A DNA stretch of 25,999 nt from positions 1 through 25,999 of the IMG/VR virus record IMGVR_UViG_3300047299_000180. One strand, given 5' to 3'. The DNA is from a virus. Position 1 is the stretch's first letter; every line of letters begins with the position of its first letter. The position numbers were made by a program, and so were the translations under genes. Below the pieces are notes generated by a model. The model made no database searches. It saw only the letters and a list, made by a program, of their open reading frames with translations, and was not told where the DNA came from. Shown here in pieces: positions 1 to 9,470 of the stretch.

Positions 1-1197
1 GTTGTTCACAATGTCGAAGCCGCGAACGAAGCGCAGCGAGATGCCGCCCTCATCAGCCATCGTGGCGTTGCTTGCCATGTCCATACCGTTCGGCAACTCC
101 ATTTCGGGAGAGACAAACGTGATGGCGTCGCGGTGCCAAATGACGTTCTGCGCGTAGGTCGTTGAAGCAGCGCCAGAGACAACCGTGATGGCCACGTTGT
201 CAGCCGGACGAGCGGTGACGTTCTGGTAGGCACCGCCAGCGATGATCGCCGGAGAGATCACCAACGTAGCGTTGCCAGCACCGTCCGAAGCCGCATCAGC
301 AGTCACCACGAACTGGCGAAGCGTGCCCAACGATTGCTTGGTTTCCGGGTTCACCGCCACAACACCGGGGATCGTGATCACATCGCCAGCGCGCAGGCGG
401 TTAGCGGCAGCAGCCGTCCAGCCGTCAGTCACCAATGAAGTGGTCGCCGAGAACGGGTTGTCCGTAGCGCCAGCATTCACCAAGCCCTGGTTAGCGCCGT
501 TGACCAGCGGTGTACCGCCCAAGCCGCCGACCGTGTGCGAAGGCACGTTCTGGCTCATGGCGATTTCCATGCCCAAAGCCGGGGACATCACGCCGGTCTT
601 GTACTGCGAGCCAATCCGATCGTTTGGATTGAACAGCGTGGCTAAGCTAGGGATGATGGCGGCATTGGCAACCGGGGACAGCGCAGCGAATCGCAGCCCA
701 TCACGCGGGCAAGCCTCGTTGTCCATCGGAACCTGCGCTTCGGCCAAGTGGGCCAAAGTGCTCGGTCCGGTGCCAGGCGTACCAACGAAGTTGGCCGTTG
801 CGTTCTTCACCAAGCTGCCAACGGCGGAATCAACGAAACCAGCCAAGCGCAGGCCAGCAGGCTTCAGGTAACGTTCACGAAACGCCTTGTCGATGCTGCC
901 ATCATTGCGCACCGCGGTATTCAGCTCGAAATCGCTTACGGCGAAGTCAATGCCGATCTCGGGGTTGATGGTGATGGGCACCGTCGATTCGGTGATGTCC
1001 TGAATGTTCGCGGTAGCGCCGGAGCGAACGGTGAATTGCACCGGGCGGCGGGCGTATACCGTGGAGCCAGGAGCGTATTTGCCTTTCCACATGCCTTCAA
1101 AGTCGGTGTTCATGCGACCCAAGAAGGCGGAAGAATTGTGAGCGATGCGCAACACCTCGTTGGTGATGAGCTGGGAAGTTTGCAGTGCGTTAGGCAT
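1..1197 (-). CDS. P22-type major capsid (coat) protein, 3' end beyond the window
   Basis: An open frame of 399 codons runs from the ATG at 1197 to the left edge with no stop, so the C-terminus is missing. The protein begins MPNALQTSQLITNEVLRI and continues with a sequence style like P22 gp5 coat proteins, including a segment near residue 75 rich in 'TVPITINPEIGIDFAVSDFELN'-like strands (shortened here). Known P22-type coats are about 400-430 residues, so only the last few tens are likely lost. It would form the icosahedral shell on the scaffold encoded just upstream (1210-2025). The SD AAGGA lies 9 bases before the start. Family assignment is by recognition and gene order (portal, scaffold, coat); I could not run a profile search. 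Confidence 0.85.
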   Translation of the reverse strand, partial: MPNALQTSQLITNEVLRIAHNSSAFLGRMNTDFEGMWKGKYAPGSTVYARRPVQFTVRSGATANIQDITESTVPITINPEIGIDFAVSDFELNTAVRNDGSIDKAFRERYLKPAGLRLAGFVDSAVGSLVKNATANFVGTPGTGPSTLAHLAEAQVPMDNEACPRDGLRFAALSPVANAAIIPSLATLFNPNDRIGSQYKTGVMSPALGMEIAMSQNVPSHTVGGLGGTPLVNGANQGLVNAGATDNPFSATTSLVTDGWTAAAANRLRAGDVITIPGVVAVNPETKQSLGTLRQFVVTADAASDGAGNATLVISPAIIAGGAYQNVTARPADNVAITVVSGAASTTYAQNVIWHRDAITFVSPEMELPNGMDMASNATMADEGGISLRFVRGFDIVNN

Positions 1198-1209
1198 GAT
1201 CTCTAATCC

Positions 1210-2025
1210 TTAGTTGCGGTACAGACCCTTTGCCTCGCGCTCGTTCTGGAATTTGATCCAGGCTTTAACGTCGCTCGGGTTAGGTGCTGCGGTTACTGTT
1301 CCTCGGCCTCTGCCCACTTCGAGCGGTTCAGCGGCCTTGCTTGGCTGAGGCTTGCCTTTGTCTGCTGCTTTCTTCGCTTCGAGCTTGGCTTCGAGCTTGG
1401 CAATTGCTTTGCCAGCCTGAATGCCGCTCATGCGAGAAAGGGCAGAGGCTTCGGCCTCGTTGTCTGGGTCAGCCAGATACTCGACAACCGCCTTCACATC
1501 GTCTGCCTCGAATATGGCTTCGGCTGCTGGTTTCCATTCGCCTTTGCGAATTTCAATCCCGCCGAGAGCTGCATCAAGGTCGTGCGAAAGGGCCTCGAAA
1601 CGCTGAGCGCCTAAGTTCTTGACAAGACCTTCTGCGACACGCCGCCGATGCTCAACCACGCTTTCTTCTTTGCTGTGCTTTTGCGCTTCTTGGCGCACCA
1701 GCTCGGCAAGTTCCTGGCGTGAGAGCGATAGGCGTTCGCTATCGTCTTGCTCGGGTTGATTTGTACCATCAATCGGCTCGCGTTGCAAGTGGCTCACGCG
1801 CTCTTCGTACCCGCCGAGCCGTTTGGTCAGTGTGCCAATGCGCCGCTCAGCGTTGCGCAGCTTCTTCTTCGCCCACGCGGGCAGCTTGTCGGCGTCTTCA
1901 GCCTCTTCGGCCTGGGGTTGTTCGCCAGTCTCGGGCTTTTGCTCAGCCTCGGCCTGCTCTGTAACGGGCCGCTGCTCATCAACAGCCGTCGGTTGCTGGT
2001 CTTGGGTAATCGTTTCTGCGTCCAC
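1210..2025 (-). CDS. Phage capsid scaffolding protein (P22 gp8-like role)
   Basis: This 271-residue, highly charged protein starts at a GTG with a strong SD (AAGGAGAG, 6 bases away). The first 45 residues are Glu/Gln/Pro-rich and acidic. Long predicted helices with coiled-coil character follow (about 50-85 and 95-140), then a Lys/Ala-rich segment near 205-225 and a basic, disordered tail. Scaffolding proteins of the P22 group have this acidic-helical-basic layout, and the gene sits directly upstream of the coat gene with a 12-base gap. The scaffold would guide procapsid assembly and leave before maturation. Sequence identity to known scaffolds is not something I can measure here, but position and composition agree well. 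Confidence 0.78.
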   Translation of the reverse strand: MDAETITQDQQPTAVDEQRPVTEQAEAEQKPETGEQPQAEEAEDADKLPAWAKKKLRNAERRIGTLTKRLGGYEERVSHLQREPIDGTNQPEQDDSERLSLSRQELAELVRQEAQKHSKEESVVEHRRRVAEGLVKNLGAQRFEALSHDLDAALGGIEIRKGEWKPAAEAIFEADDVKAVVEYLADPDNEAEASALSRMSGIQAGKAIAKLEAKLEAKKAADKGKPQPSKAAEPLEVGRGRGTVTAAPNPSDVKAWIKFQNEREAKGLYRN

Positions 2026-2035
2026 GGTTCTCTCC

Positions 2036-2401
2036 TTACAAAGCCACAGCCAATGCGGCTGCGATTAACTCCAACTCTTCATCCGACGCTCTACCGTCTT
2101 GCGCGAACACAAAGCCCGACAAGTCGATGCGCGCCACTTTCGATGGCGCGAGCGGCCCGCCCAACGCCCCAACCGGCACAAGATTGCTGCGCGGTCTTTG
2201 CTTGCTTGACGCCACGTTGCGCAACACCTGCGCTGGGTCAGTTGGCCCCGCCACGTTGCCGTCCAGGCTGCGCTTATGGGGCCTCCTGACAACAAAAAAC
2301 CCGCCGCCAGCCTGATCTGTCTGCGGCACCTCATTGCGCGCACCAAACCAGCCAGCCGCGAACCATGCGGCCTTGAACCAGCCAGCACGGAACAAGCTCA
2401 T
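2036..2401 (-). CDS. Small phage protein with an N-terminal GWF repeat, function unknown
   Basis: The 121-residue product begins with three near-copies of a five-residue unit (AGWFK, AAWFA, AGWFG), visible also as a short DNA repeat. A segment follows that looks like an exposed virion accessory protein, and the C-terminus is acidic and Ala-rich. The ATG overlaps the stop of the preceding 56-residue gene by four bases (ATGA), which supports this frame over the overlapping 2065-2388 alternative. It lies between the large virion proteins and the scaffold, so a minor virion or assembly role is likely but not shown. Confidence 0.6.
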   Translation of the reverse strand: MSLFRAGWFKAAWFAAGWFGARNEVPQTDQAGGGFFVVRRPHKRSLDGNVAGPTDPAQVLRNVASSKQRPRSNLVPVGALGGPLAPSKVARIDLSGFVFAQDGRASDEELELIAAALAVAL

Positions 2402-2568
2402 TCCTTCATGCCTTTATCGAGATCGGCAACGGCTGACTGCAATCCAGCTTGCGACGCCGCCATGCGCTGCCTTCTCAAGAGGTTGCGCTCTTTTTCGTCT
2501 TCATCAATGGCCTTGAGCTTTGCCGCGATTGCGCCGCTTGCGTCCTTGACCTTTTTCATGTTCGGCAT
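2398..2568 (-). CDS. 56-residue charged helical protein, function unknown
   Basis: A short gene lies between two large ones. It begins MPNMKKVKDASGAIAAKLKA and is almost entirely helical, Lys/Glu/Asp/Arg-rich, ending DLDKGMKE. Its ATG is one base after the stop of the 2570-4324 gene, with GGAG six bases upstream. Its stop overlaps the next start as ATGA. This tight coupling and the clean composition are the evidence that it is real. No function is recognised. Confidence 0.65.
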   Translation of the reverse strand: MPNMKKVKDASGAIAAKLKAIDEDEKERNLLRRQRMAASQAGLQSAVADLDKGMKE

Positions 2569-2569
2569 G

Positions 2570-4324
2570 TCATGCTCCGTGAGTGACAGAAGTTCTGTTT
2601 CCGCTTGCGGGGTCAGCCGCGCCGGATATTTGGTCGGCTGTGTCAGTCAAGTTCCGCGCCGTGAACCCAGCAGGCCCGCCCGAAGACTTGCCCGCCACAG
2701 CTGCCGCAATAATTCGCAGCGCTCTAGCCACCGAGTACCCTGATTCGAGTTCAGCGCCCAGAAAGTCCCCCGGCGTCGCTCCGGCCGCCACGTAGGCCTT
2801 ACCTGGATCCATCTGCACGCTGCCGCTTGCGCTGGCAATCACTGTTGAGCCATCGGAGCGAGCGAGATAACCGTCACCAAACTTCACAGGCGAGCCGGTT
2901 ACGTTGTCCAACTTGATATCGGCGAGCGCAGGGTCAATGATGTAGTTGGCCTCGTCTTGAGCAGCAATACCGCCGAACATCACGCCAGCAATGCCCAAAG
3001 CGCTTGTCTCGTAGTACCTGAACCACGCATAAAGCGCACGCACAGACGACACCCCATCCGGGTCTGACACATCGACTTGAACGTTTGGCTCATCAGCGGT
3101 GAAGTCGGTGACGGTTGATCCATCGATGCCGTTTGCCGCGTAGACTGGATCGGCAGGCTGGCTGTTCAGGAACGTAAGCCCCCCTGATGTGAACACCCCA
3201 ATGGCTGACACATCGACCTTCCCGAGCTTCGCTGCGCGCAGCCGGATGGTTTTATCAGCCACCCACCCCTGAACGTAAGACAGCCCAGGCGAAGCCAACA
3301 CGGTGTTGATGATCTGCACGCCATCGGTGACGTTGAACAACTGCACCCGCGTACCAGCCTCAAGGTTTGGTGCATTGATGGCAACAATGACTGCGGGAAC
3401 CTGCGTAGAGCCATCGTCCGCGATCAGCGCATAGGCATCACTTGTTGCGCCCTCAAGCCACCAGCCCTGCCGCAGCAGCAGCTGCCCCGCTGAGATCGTG
3501 GCAATTGGGTATTTGTCGTCCGGCGTGTAGTTGCTCAGGCCGCGGAAGCGCCAGCCGGGAACGCCGCCGATGGTGGCAGCCGAATCCTCGCGCATGATGT
3601 AGTGCAGATAGTGAGCCGCTTCGACCAACGTACACCCGCCAGATAGCGTGATGGTGCCCTTGTAGAGCTTTGGGCCGCTGCCGTTGTTCAGGTCTTTTGT
3701 GGTGTCGCCAGTGGTGATAGTGACCTTGCTGGAGAGTGCGGCGGCTGCCGCAAGACTCAGCGTGATATTTGGGTCAAGTTCCGTGGCAATTGCCGTGATA
3801 GATTCGCCGCCCGCGGATAGATCGGCCTCGGCCCTGGCAAACGTCTGCCCGTACTTGCGCGAGTAGATCGATACCAACCCCGAATCAATCAGCGATCCGC
3901 CCGTTTTCACCCTAACCAAAATCTGAATGTGCCCGTTCGGCCAGAACTTGGTGACTTTGGCCCCGCCCTGCACCACGTAAATTGGCGTCGATGCCACCAC
4001 GTTACCGATGGTCTTAACGCCTGAAAACTGCTCGTTCCCGCCTGCTTGCCGCACGCTTCCAAACTTCAGAAACGGCAACTGCGCATCTGTTATGTTGTGG
4101 CCGTTTAGCAGAGTCACGCGGGCTGGCACTTGCGCATCGCGCAAACCATCCAACCGGCATGGAAGCGGCAGCTTTAGCGTGGCCAGGTCATCGCCTGCGC
4201 CAACCAACTGTGAGGCTGCTGTTTGAAGGTAAACCTCCCACTCGCCAACGCTGTAAATCGCCGTCCCGCTTGGGTGGCGAATATCGCCGTTGACCGCTAC
4301 GCTCCAGTCGTCTGCAATTGCCAT
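2570..4324 (-). CDS. Large virion-associated protein, function unknown
   Basis: The product has 584 residues. It opens with MAIADDWSVAVNGDIRHPSG, then 'TAIYSVGEWEVYLQ' and, further on, a block around 60-110. This pattern recalls a group of long phage virion proteins that begin with a short 'xDWxVx..IxHxSGTxxYxV' module. Later parts are rich in short beta strands with many Gly, Thr and Val residues. There is no signal peptide or transmembrane segment. It starts two bases after the stop of the 950-residue gene, so the two are co-translated. Neck, baseplate or tail-fibre roles are all possible. In the P22 order, portal is followed directly by scaffold, so this gene and its partner are an insertion into that plan. 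Confidence 0.6.
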   Translation of the reverse strand: MAIADDWSVAVNGDIRHPSGTAIYSVGEWEVYLQTAASQLVGAGDDLATLKLPLPCRLDGLRDAQVPARVTLLNGHNITDAQLPFLKFGSVRQAGGNEQFSGVKTIGNVVASTPIYVVQGGAKVTKFWPNGHIQILVRVKTGGSLIDSGLVSIYSRKYGQTFARAEADLSAGGESITAIATELDPNITLSLAAAAALSSKVTITTGDTTKDLNNGSGPKLYKGTITLSGGCTLVEAAHYLHYIMREDSAATIGGVPGWRFRGLSNYTPDDKYPIATISAGQLLLRQGWWLEGATSDAYALIADDGSTQVPAVIVAINAPNLEAGTRVQLFNVTDGVQIINTVLASPGLSYVQGWVADKTIRLRAAKLGKVDVSAIGVFTSGGLTFLNSQPADPVYAANGIDGSTVTDFTADEPNVQVDVSDPDGVSSVRALYAWFRYYETSALGIAGVMFGGIAAQDEANYIIDPALADIKLDNVTGSPVKFGDGYLARSDGSTVIASASGSVQMDPGKAYVAAGATPGDFLGAELESGYSVARALRIIAAAVAGKSSGGPAGFTARNLTDTADQISGAADPASGNRTSVTHGA

Positions 4325-4326
4325 CG

Positions 4327-7179
4327 CTATGCCCCCAGCTGCTGCGCTGCAACGGTGAAACCAGAGGTTGGATCAATGACACCTGTCGTTGACCACGACT
4401 GGTGCGTGTCACCCTTTCGGATCTCCACCGCGATAGGAATCGCCGCCGCCGTCTGGATGTTGAACGACACAAAAGTGCCGCCAACAACCTGATAAATCAG
4501 GTCAGCATTCGTATCGGTGCGCTTCATCCAAACGCTGGAGCCCGCCACGATGTTGGTGATTGATGCCCCAACTACCGAGCCGTTTACATCGCTGTACCGC
4601 CCACTGATCGAACCACCACCGCCAATGACAACCGTGTAGGTCGTGGCAAACGAAGCGCCGTCGCTGCTCGTGATGTGGCGTGTTCTGTAGTTGCCGCTGG
4701 CGTCCAAGTTGTTCACAAGGTCAAGCATGCAAAAGCAGTAGACCTCCGCCGCCGTTCGCGCAGCAGTAATCGTGATGGTGCTTGTCGTGTGGTTGATCGC
4801 TACGCCAGTGACTGCACCAGACGCAGCCTCGGTGAGCGAGATCGTGGGGTCGACCACGCGGAACGGGTTCGCCTCGTCAAAGACGAAGCCGTACCAACGA
4901 GCAGCCGGAATGTATGGCTGCACAGGAAGCCCAGCGAAGTGCGCGACCCCGTTAACCCCCGGCCCTGTGGTCGCCAACGTTACGGTGACTTCAGTAGCCG
5001 CGCCGCTGTTCGTGATCGTGATGGTCTGCTCATGCCACACGTTAGCTGTATCGGTCGCCGAGGTGCTGGAGGTAACGCCGCTTGGCAAGCGCATCGTAAC
5101 TACCGGCATGGAGCCAGCACCGTAGGTCGTGTCGCGGCGCAGGTTCACCTTGAGCGTTTTCGTCTCGCCCGCTGCGATGGGCCAAACAAAGCTATGGTCT
5201 ATTAGCGTGTTTGCTGCTCTTGTTTCAAACGCCCAGCTACGTGAGCTGTTCTTCAGCGGCGTCGATACCTGCCGAGCAATGCCGCCGTTCGTCCACAGCT
5301 CGTTAATGATGGTCGCCGGGGTGCTGCGCCGCCAGCAGAACTGAAAATGCGTGTACGAGCCAATAAAGTTCCCGAAGGTGTAATTCGGCAACTGGTCTGG
5401 TAGCTGACTTGTCTTATAGAACGTGGTTCCGTTCTGATTTACAACGTAACTGAGCATCGTCCGCGAGTCTGCGATTGGCGCAAAGTCTGACTCTTGGATG
5501 ACCAGACCCGGCGCGTATTGAGTCACCCGCGAATCACCCGAGCCCGATATTCCGCCCGCGAGAGAGAAGCCTCGAATGGAGCCGGTGCAGAGGAACGACG
5601 AAAGCCCGGAAAACGCACCGGGAAGCGCAAAGCAATCAAAGTTTGATATGTCGCCAATGGGCGTTGGGTTGTTGCCGTTTACGCCCGAGTTAAAAGCGAA
5701 GATGCCATTGAGCATCGACGTGCTGTTGCGGACTGTCGTTGCATTATGGACAAGGCCCCCGCCGTTAAGGCTAACGGAGTACGTCACCAAGCCGTCGAAC
5801 AGCGCCCCCGCGCTACCAGTGAAGCTCGACCAACGAGAAGCCCCCCGGAATGAAACGGCGGTGTTTGTGACTCTGAATCGGAATCCGCCCGCCAGCGGCG
5901 TGCTGCCGATAGTCATAGCTGGCTGAAAATCCGCGCCCACCAAATCAAACGCAACGTTGTCGATCAGAACCCCATCTGCGGGGTTGTCTGTGTTGAAAAG
6001 AACGATAGAGCAGTTGGTTAGCGAGTAGTCTGTTATTGTGACGTTGCTCGTGCGGTTTATTACTCTGCACCCGATTGCCCTGGCAAACGCGGAACCCGCA
6101 GAAATCGGCACGGTCAGCGACCCTGGCGTGTACCCCGCAGCGATGGTCACGGCTTGCAGCTGGCCTACCGAAGTAGACTGAGTAGACGTAAACGCGAGCA
6201 CGAGCCGGTCGCCGACTTGCCACCCAGTTGCCTCTTCAACTTGAATCGTGGTGCCTGCCGCAGCAAGCGCAGCCGTCAGACGAGTGCGCCGCGTGCGGGA
6301 AGCCCCCGCCATCCGAATGGTGCCGTTTGCCGCCTTGGAAAATACGAACTTGTTGTCGGCCAGGGCGTTGCTGCAATTGGTTCTGATCGTCGCGGCGACT
6401 CCCTGCGGCACGCGATCTGACGCGCTGCCAATATCGAGCCGCCCGGTTGCTGCGACAGTTAGCCCGCCGCGACACGTTATGCCGCTGGACACTGTGCGCG
6501 AGTGGTAAATCGTCCCATTGATCGTGATGCCGGAGCCGGTGTCATCCCCGATGCACACCAAGCTATCAACCTCAACGCGATGCCCGCGATTGGTCAACGT
6601 CAGGCCGCTTGCCAGGGCCGCTGGTGCGCCTGGGCTTATGGTGATGCTTCCCGCGCCAGTGTTGAGAGCAATCGCGCCAATTGCGCCCGGCCCGGTCACC
6701 TCATGGTACGTTTCATGGCCCGCAAACTGAACCACCTCACCGACCACAATCGTTCCGGTGCCGGCGCTAACCGGAATGCTCGTGGCCCCGCTCGCAACTG
6801 CGCCAGATAACGTCCGGGCCGTCGCCGTACCGGGTTTGGAAATCGTCACGCTGTCGTCAACAAGATCAACGCTGATGGTCGTTGCGCTCGCGGGGATTGC
6901 GAGCACCAAACCAGGCGCGTCAATGATGATGTTGCCCGCGGTGCTTGCGGCCACCCCAGTCGCGCAGCGATACCAATTCGGATCGCCAGAAACGCGCAGC
7001 ATGCGGCCCGCCGTCACGACAGACGCGCCCGCACTCACCGGGATAGACGTTGCGCCGACAGCCACAGCGGTGCCAGTCGTTGTGCGTGAGCCAGCAAACA
7101 CTGAGCCAGGAACAACGCCCCCAGTCCAAGTCGATGTCGCGCTTGCGAGGCCGCTGCGGGCGCTGGTGATCGCAGCCAT
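4327..7179 (-). CDS. Very large beta-rich virion protein, possible tailspike or beta-helix protein
   Basis: The 950-residue product is low in charge and dominated by Gly, Ala, Ser, Thr, Val and Ile. The N-terminal 200 residues hold two similar 'ATSIPVSAG' units (about 43 and 132), which suggests repeated beta modules. The segment near 205-260 (GHRVEVDS, then repeated short strands) resembles G8 or pectate-lyase-like beta-helix entry sequences, and a right-handed beta-helix is likely for about 200-560. The C-terminal third looks like carbohydrate-binding jelly-roll modules. A tailspike or other surface-binding virion protein is an inference. The start overlaps the portal stop by one base. No catalytic residues can be named. 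Confidence 0.55.
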   Translation of the reverse strand: MAAITSARSGLASATSTWTGGVVPGSVFAGSRTTTGTAVAVGATSIPVSAGASVVTAGRMLRVSGDPNWYRCATGVAASTAGNIIIDAPGLVLAIPASATTISVDLVDDSVTISKPGTATARTLSGAVASGATSIPVSAGTGTIVVGEVVQFAGHETYHEVTGPGAIGAIALNTGAGSITISPGAPAALASGLTLTNRGHRVEVDSLVCIGDDTGSGITINGTIYHSRTVSSGITCRGGLTVAATGRLDIGSASDRVPQGVAATIRTNCSNALADNKFVFSKAANGTIRMAGASRTRRTRLTAALAAAGTTIQVEEATGWQVGDRLVLAFTSTQSTSVGQLQAVTIAAGYTPGSLTVPISAGSAFARAIGCRVINRTSNVTITDYSLTNCSIVLFNTDNPADGVLIDNVAFDLVGADFQPAMTIGSTPLAGGFRFRVTNTAVSFRGASRWSSFTGSAGALFDGLVTYSVSLNGGGLVHNATTVRNSTSMLNGIFAFNSGVNGNNPTPIGDISNFDCFALPGAFSGLSSFLCTGSIRGFSLAGGISGSGDSRVTQYAPGLVIQESDFAPIADSRTMLSYVVNQNGTTFYKTSQLPDQLPNYTFGNFIGSYTHFQFCWRRSTPATIINELWTNGGIARQVSTPLKNSSRSWAFETRAANTLIDHSFVWPIAAGETKTLKVNLRRDTTYGAGSMPVVTMRLPSGVTSSTSATDTANVWHEQTITITNSGAATEVTVTLATTGPGVNGVAHFAGLPVQPYIPAARWYGFVFDEANPFRVVDPTISLTEAASGAVTGVAINHTTSTITITAARTAAEVYCFCMLDLVNNLDASGNYRTRHITSSDGASFATTYTVVIGGGGSISGRYSDVNGSVVGASITNIVAGSSVWMKRTDTNADLIYQVVGGTFVSFNIQTAAAIPIAVEIRKGDTHQSWSTTGVIDPTSGFTVAAQQLGA

Positions 7180-9425
7180 TACAGCGCCTCAGCGTCTGAT
7201 AGCACCGTCCCCTCAATTCCGCCGTCAGGCGTGCGCTGTAGCATTACCTGCTTTACCGTCGAAACTGGCTGGCGTGCGTCTACATGCACGTGTATTTGCA
7301 AAGGCTGTGCAGCCGCAATTTTCTGCGCTTCATCACGGTGCAGCTCATGCTCTGGCGGGTCGTAGTCAATGTCTATGCGTTCATTTGGCGGGGCGTCGTC
7401 GTAATTCCGCTCGGGGTCGGCGCTGTATTCGCCCCGCATCGGGTCAGACAGAGCGGCGGGGGCCTTCCCAACCAGAGCCAAACGCTTGGTTTCGGCCTCG
7501 TATTGCTTGACCTCAAGCTCGCCGCGCTTGATCTCGACCTCTGCGTCCTTAGCGTCGCCCTCTGCACGCAACTGCTCGCACTCTTGCTGCGATTCCTGGG
7601 CCACTTGCAGCGCCTCTTGCAAAGCCTGCTGCATCTGTTGCAGCTTGGCCTGAAGCTCTGCGCTCGTTGGCTGGTCGTCCTGCGGCTTGAGGATCGCCTG
7701 AACCTCTGCCGGGGCCACAGCTGTTAGCACCTGAGTCAGCTTGTCAGCGTGCGGCACATCCATTGTTTGCGCCCACAGCGGGCCAATAACCGGCATCAGC
7801 TGCGGGTTGGCCCTCATCATCTCTGTGTAGGCCGCTTGGGCCTGCGAGCGCTGCGTGCTGAACGCCGCACCAACAACCACGCGGGCGTCATAGTGCCCAA
7901 CGCTCGGATTGATGATCAGCCCATCGCCGGACTCAGCAACAGCGCCCTCTTGCTGCGGGTCAACAGCCACCGTTGACACAGTGCTATCGATGCCCATGAT
8001 CCGCATGCGCCGCCGCGTGTCGATCAGACGCGGAATCATGCCAATCAGCAGCTTGCCCAAGTGCCCAATTGATGCGCCCGCGTGCGCTGCAAAGTGGCTC
8101 GTGCTGGCCTCGCCCTGCTGCTTGCGTGACTCGATGGCAATGCCGCTGGTCTCGTTACTCGGTGCGCCCAGGTTGGCCTGGTACATGCCCAAAGACGCCT
8201 GAATGTCCTGCAAGGCCTGCTGCGCGCCGCCCATGAGGTTCTGCAAGTTGGTGGCGAGCGGCATGCGCGTAGGCGCGGCAATTGCGCCCTGCTCGTCCAA
8301 GTCCTTGTACGGCAGATAGGAGCGCCGCTCGGTGCTGGCCTTGTCCCACAGCTTCTTGAGCTCACCATCAAGCGCCCGCTGAGGCACCAGCCACGGAGAC
8401 TTCGGCGCGTCATTCATGTACGCCCGGATCTCAGAGATCATCAGGTTGTAGCTCTGCTGCGGCTCCCTCGCCCTGCGGCCCATGCCGCAATAGCGCATGC
8501 GGCCATCAACAAAGCTCACGTACCCGTAAACCGGGATGATGCCGATGCCGCTTGCCGGGAACTCGCGCTCCTTAAGCAGCACCTCGGCACCGCTCATCAA
8601 CGACCACAGCACGCGCTTGCGCTTGTCCGTGTAGTTGCGCAAAACAGGCGGCTTTACATCTTCGCGCCCGAATCGCTCCCAATACTCAGTTTCAGTCAGC
8701 GATACCTGATCGCCGTCAGGCATGCCGACAATCAAAACATTCGTGCTGACCTCTTCCGTTCGCCAGCACTCAGCGGTCAAAATGCTCTCGCGCTCATCAT
8801 TCGAGCGCTTCTGTTCAGAGTCGCCAAAGCTGACCTTGCCAGCCTTTTCACCGAACTTGCGCTCAAACTCGCGATGTGAATATGGCGTCAGCACATAGCC
8901 AAAATTGGCGTCTGAGCCATCAATCTCCACGCTCCACGGGTCAAGAACCACCCGCAGCGGGTCGCCTTCACTTCCAATGCGCGGCTCTTGGTAATTGAGA
9001 GCCCGGTCTGTGTAATCGGGGCGCAGCGTCAAATAACCCACGCCAGCACGCGCCGCAGACATATTCGCCCGCGCATAGTGCTGCTGGGCGCGGCTCACAT
9101 GCTCAATGTGCCGGATCATCCCATCCAGGGATTCAGCCACCTTTTTGTCAGCACCAGAATCAACAGGGATTGCGTGAATAGCAGGCGGGCGCTGCTCAAA
9201 CTGGCCCGCCACATTGCTGATGTATTGCCCAAGCTGGTCATGAACCAAGCACGGCCTGACGCCGCCAGGATCACTTTCCCGCTGCCGCTTTACTTTCTCG
9301 TCCCACTGCTGCGGGTCGCTCGGGTCAGTAAACGCCAAATCCTCAGCGATTTGGTTTCGCTGGTCGCGTGAGGCGTCGATTGACTCCCGATAAAGGGCCT
9401 GGGCTTCAGCAAGCGCATCACTCAT
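7179..9425 (-). CDS. P22-type portal protein
   Basis: The 748-residue protein starts MSDALAEAQALYRESIDASR and has the helical opening, the 'RPCLVHDQLGQYISNVAGQ' region near 55-80 and the 'RAGVGYLTLRPDY' segment near 125 that are typical of the P22 portal family. A Gln/Glu-rich coiled-coil region occurs near 580-655, as expected for the helical barrel of this family. Its length is close to that of the P22 portal (725). It would form the dodecameric DNA-entry ring and dock the terminase encoded immediately upstream. The gap to terL is 45 bases and contains a short inverted repeat (GACTAT at 9444-9449, ATAGTC at 9466-9471). Confidence 0.88.
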   Translation of the reverse strand: MSDALAEAQALYRESIDASRDQRNQIAEDLAFTDPSDPQQWDEKVKRQRESDPGGVRPCLVHDQLGQYISNVAGQFEQRPPAIHAIPVDSGADKKVAESLDGMIRHIEHVSRAQQHYARANMSAARAGVGYLTLRPDYTDRALNYQEPRIGSEGDPLRVVLDPWSVEIDGSDANFGYVLTPYSHREFERKFGEKAGKVSFGDSEQKRSNDERESILTAECWRTEEVSTNVLIVGMPDGDQVSLTETEYWERFGREDVKPPVLRNYTDKRKRVLWSLMSGAEVLLKEREFPASGIGIIPVYGYVSFVDGRMRYCGMGRRAREPQQSYNLMISEIRAYMNDAPKSPWLVPQRALDGELKKLWDKASTERRSYLPYKDLDEQGAIAAPTRMPLATNLQNLMGGAQQALQDIQASLGMYQANLGAPSNETSGIAIESRKQQGEASTSHFAAHAGASIGHLGKLLIGMIPRLIDTRRRMRIMGIDSTVSTVAVDPQQEGAVAESGDGLIINPSVGHYDARVVVGAAFSTQRSQAQAAYTEMMRANPQLMPVIGPLWAQTMDVPHADKLTQVLTAVAPAEVQAILKPQDDQPTSAELQAKLQQMQQALQEALQVAQESQQECEQLRAEGDAKDAEVEIKRGELEVKQYEAETKRLALVGKAPAALSDPMRGEYSADPERNYDDAPPNERIDIDYDPPEHELHRDEAQKIAAAQPLQIHVHVDARQPVSTVKQVMLQRTPDGGIEGTVLSDAEAL

Positions 9426-9470
9426 GCGCGAATGATAGCAGACGACTATTAGTTTGTGTAGACCGATAGT

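Noticed and set aside
242-1206. Plus-strand open frames over the coat gene
   Set aside because: They run against the clear coat frame, have no SD and encode low-complexity proteins typical of GC-rich shadow frames.
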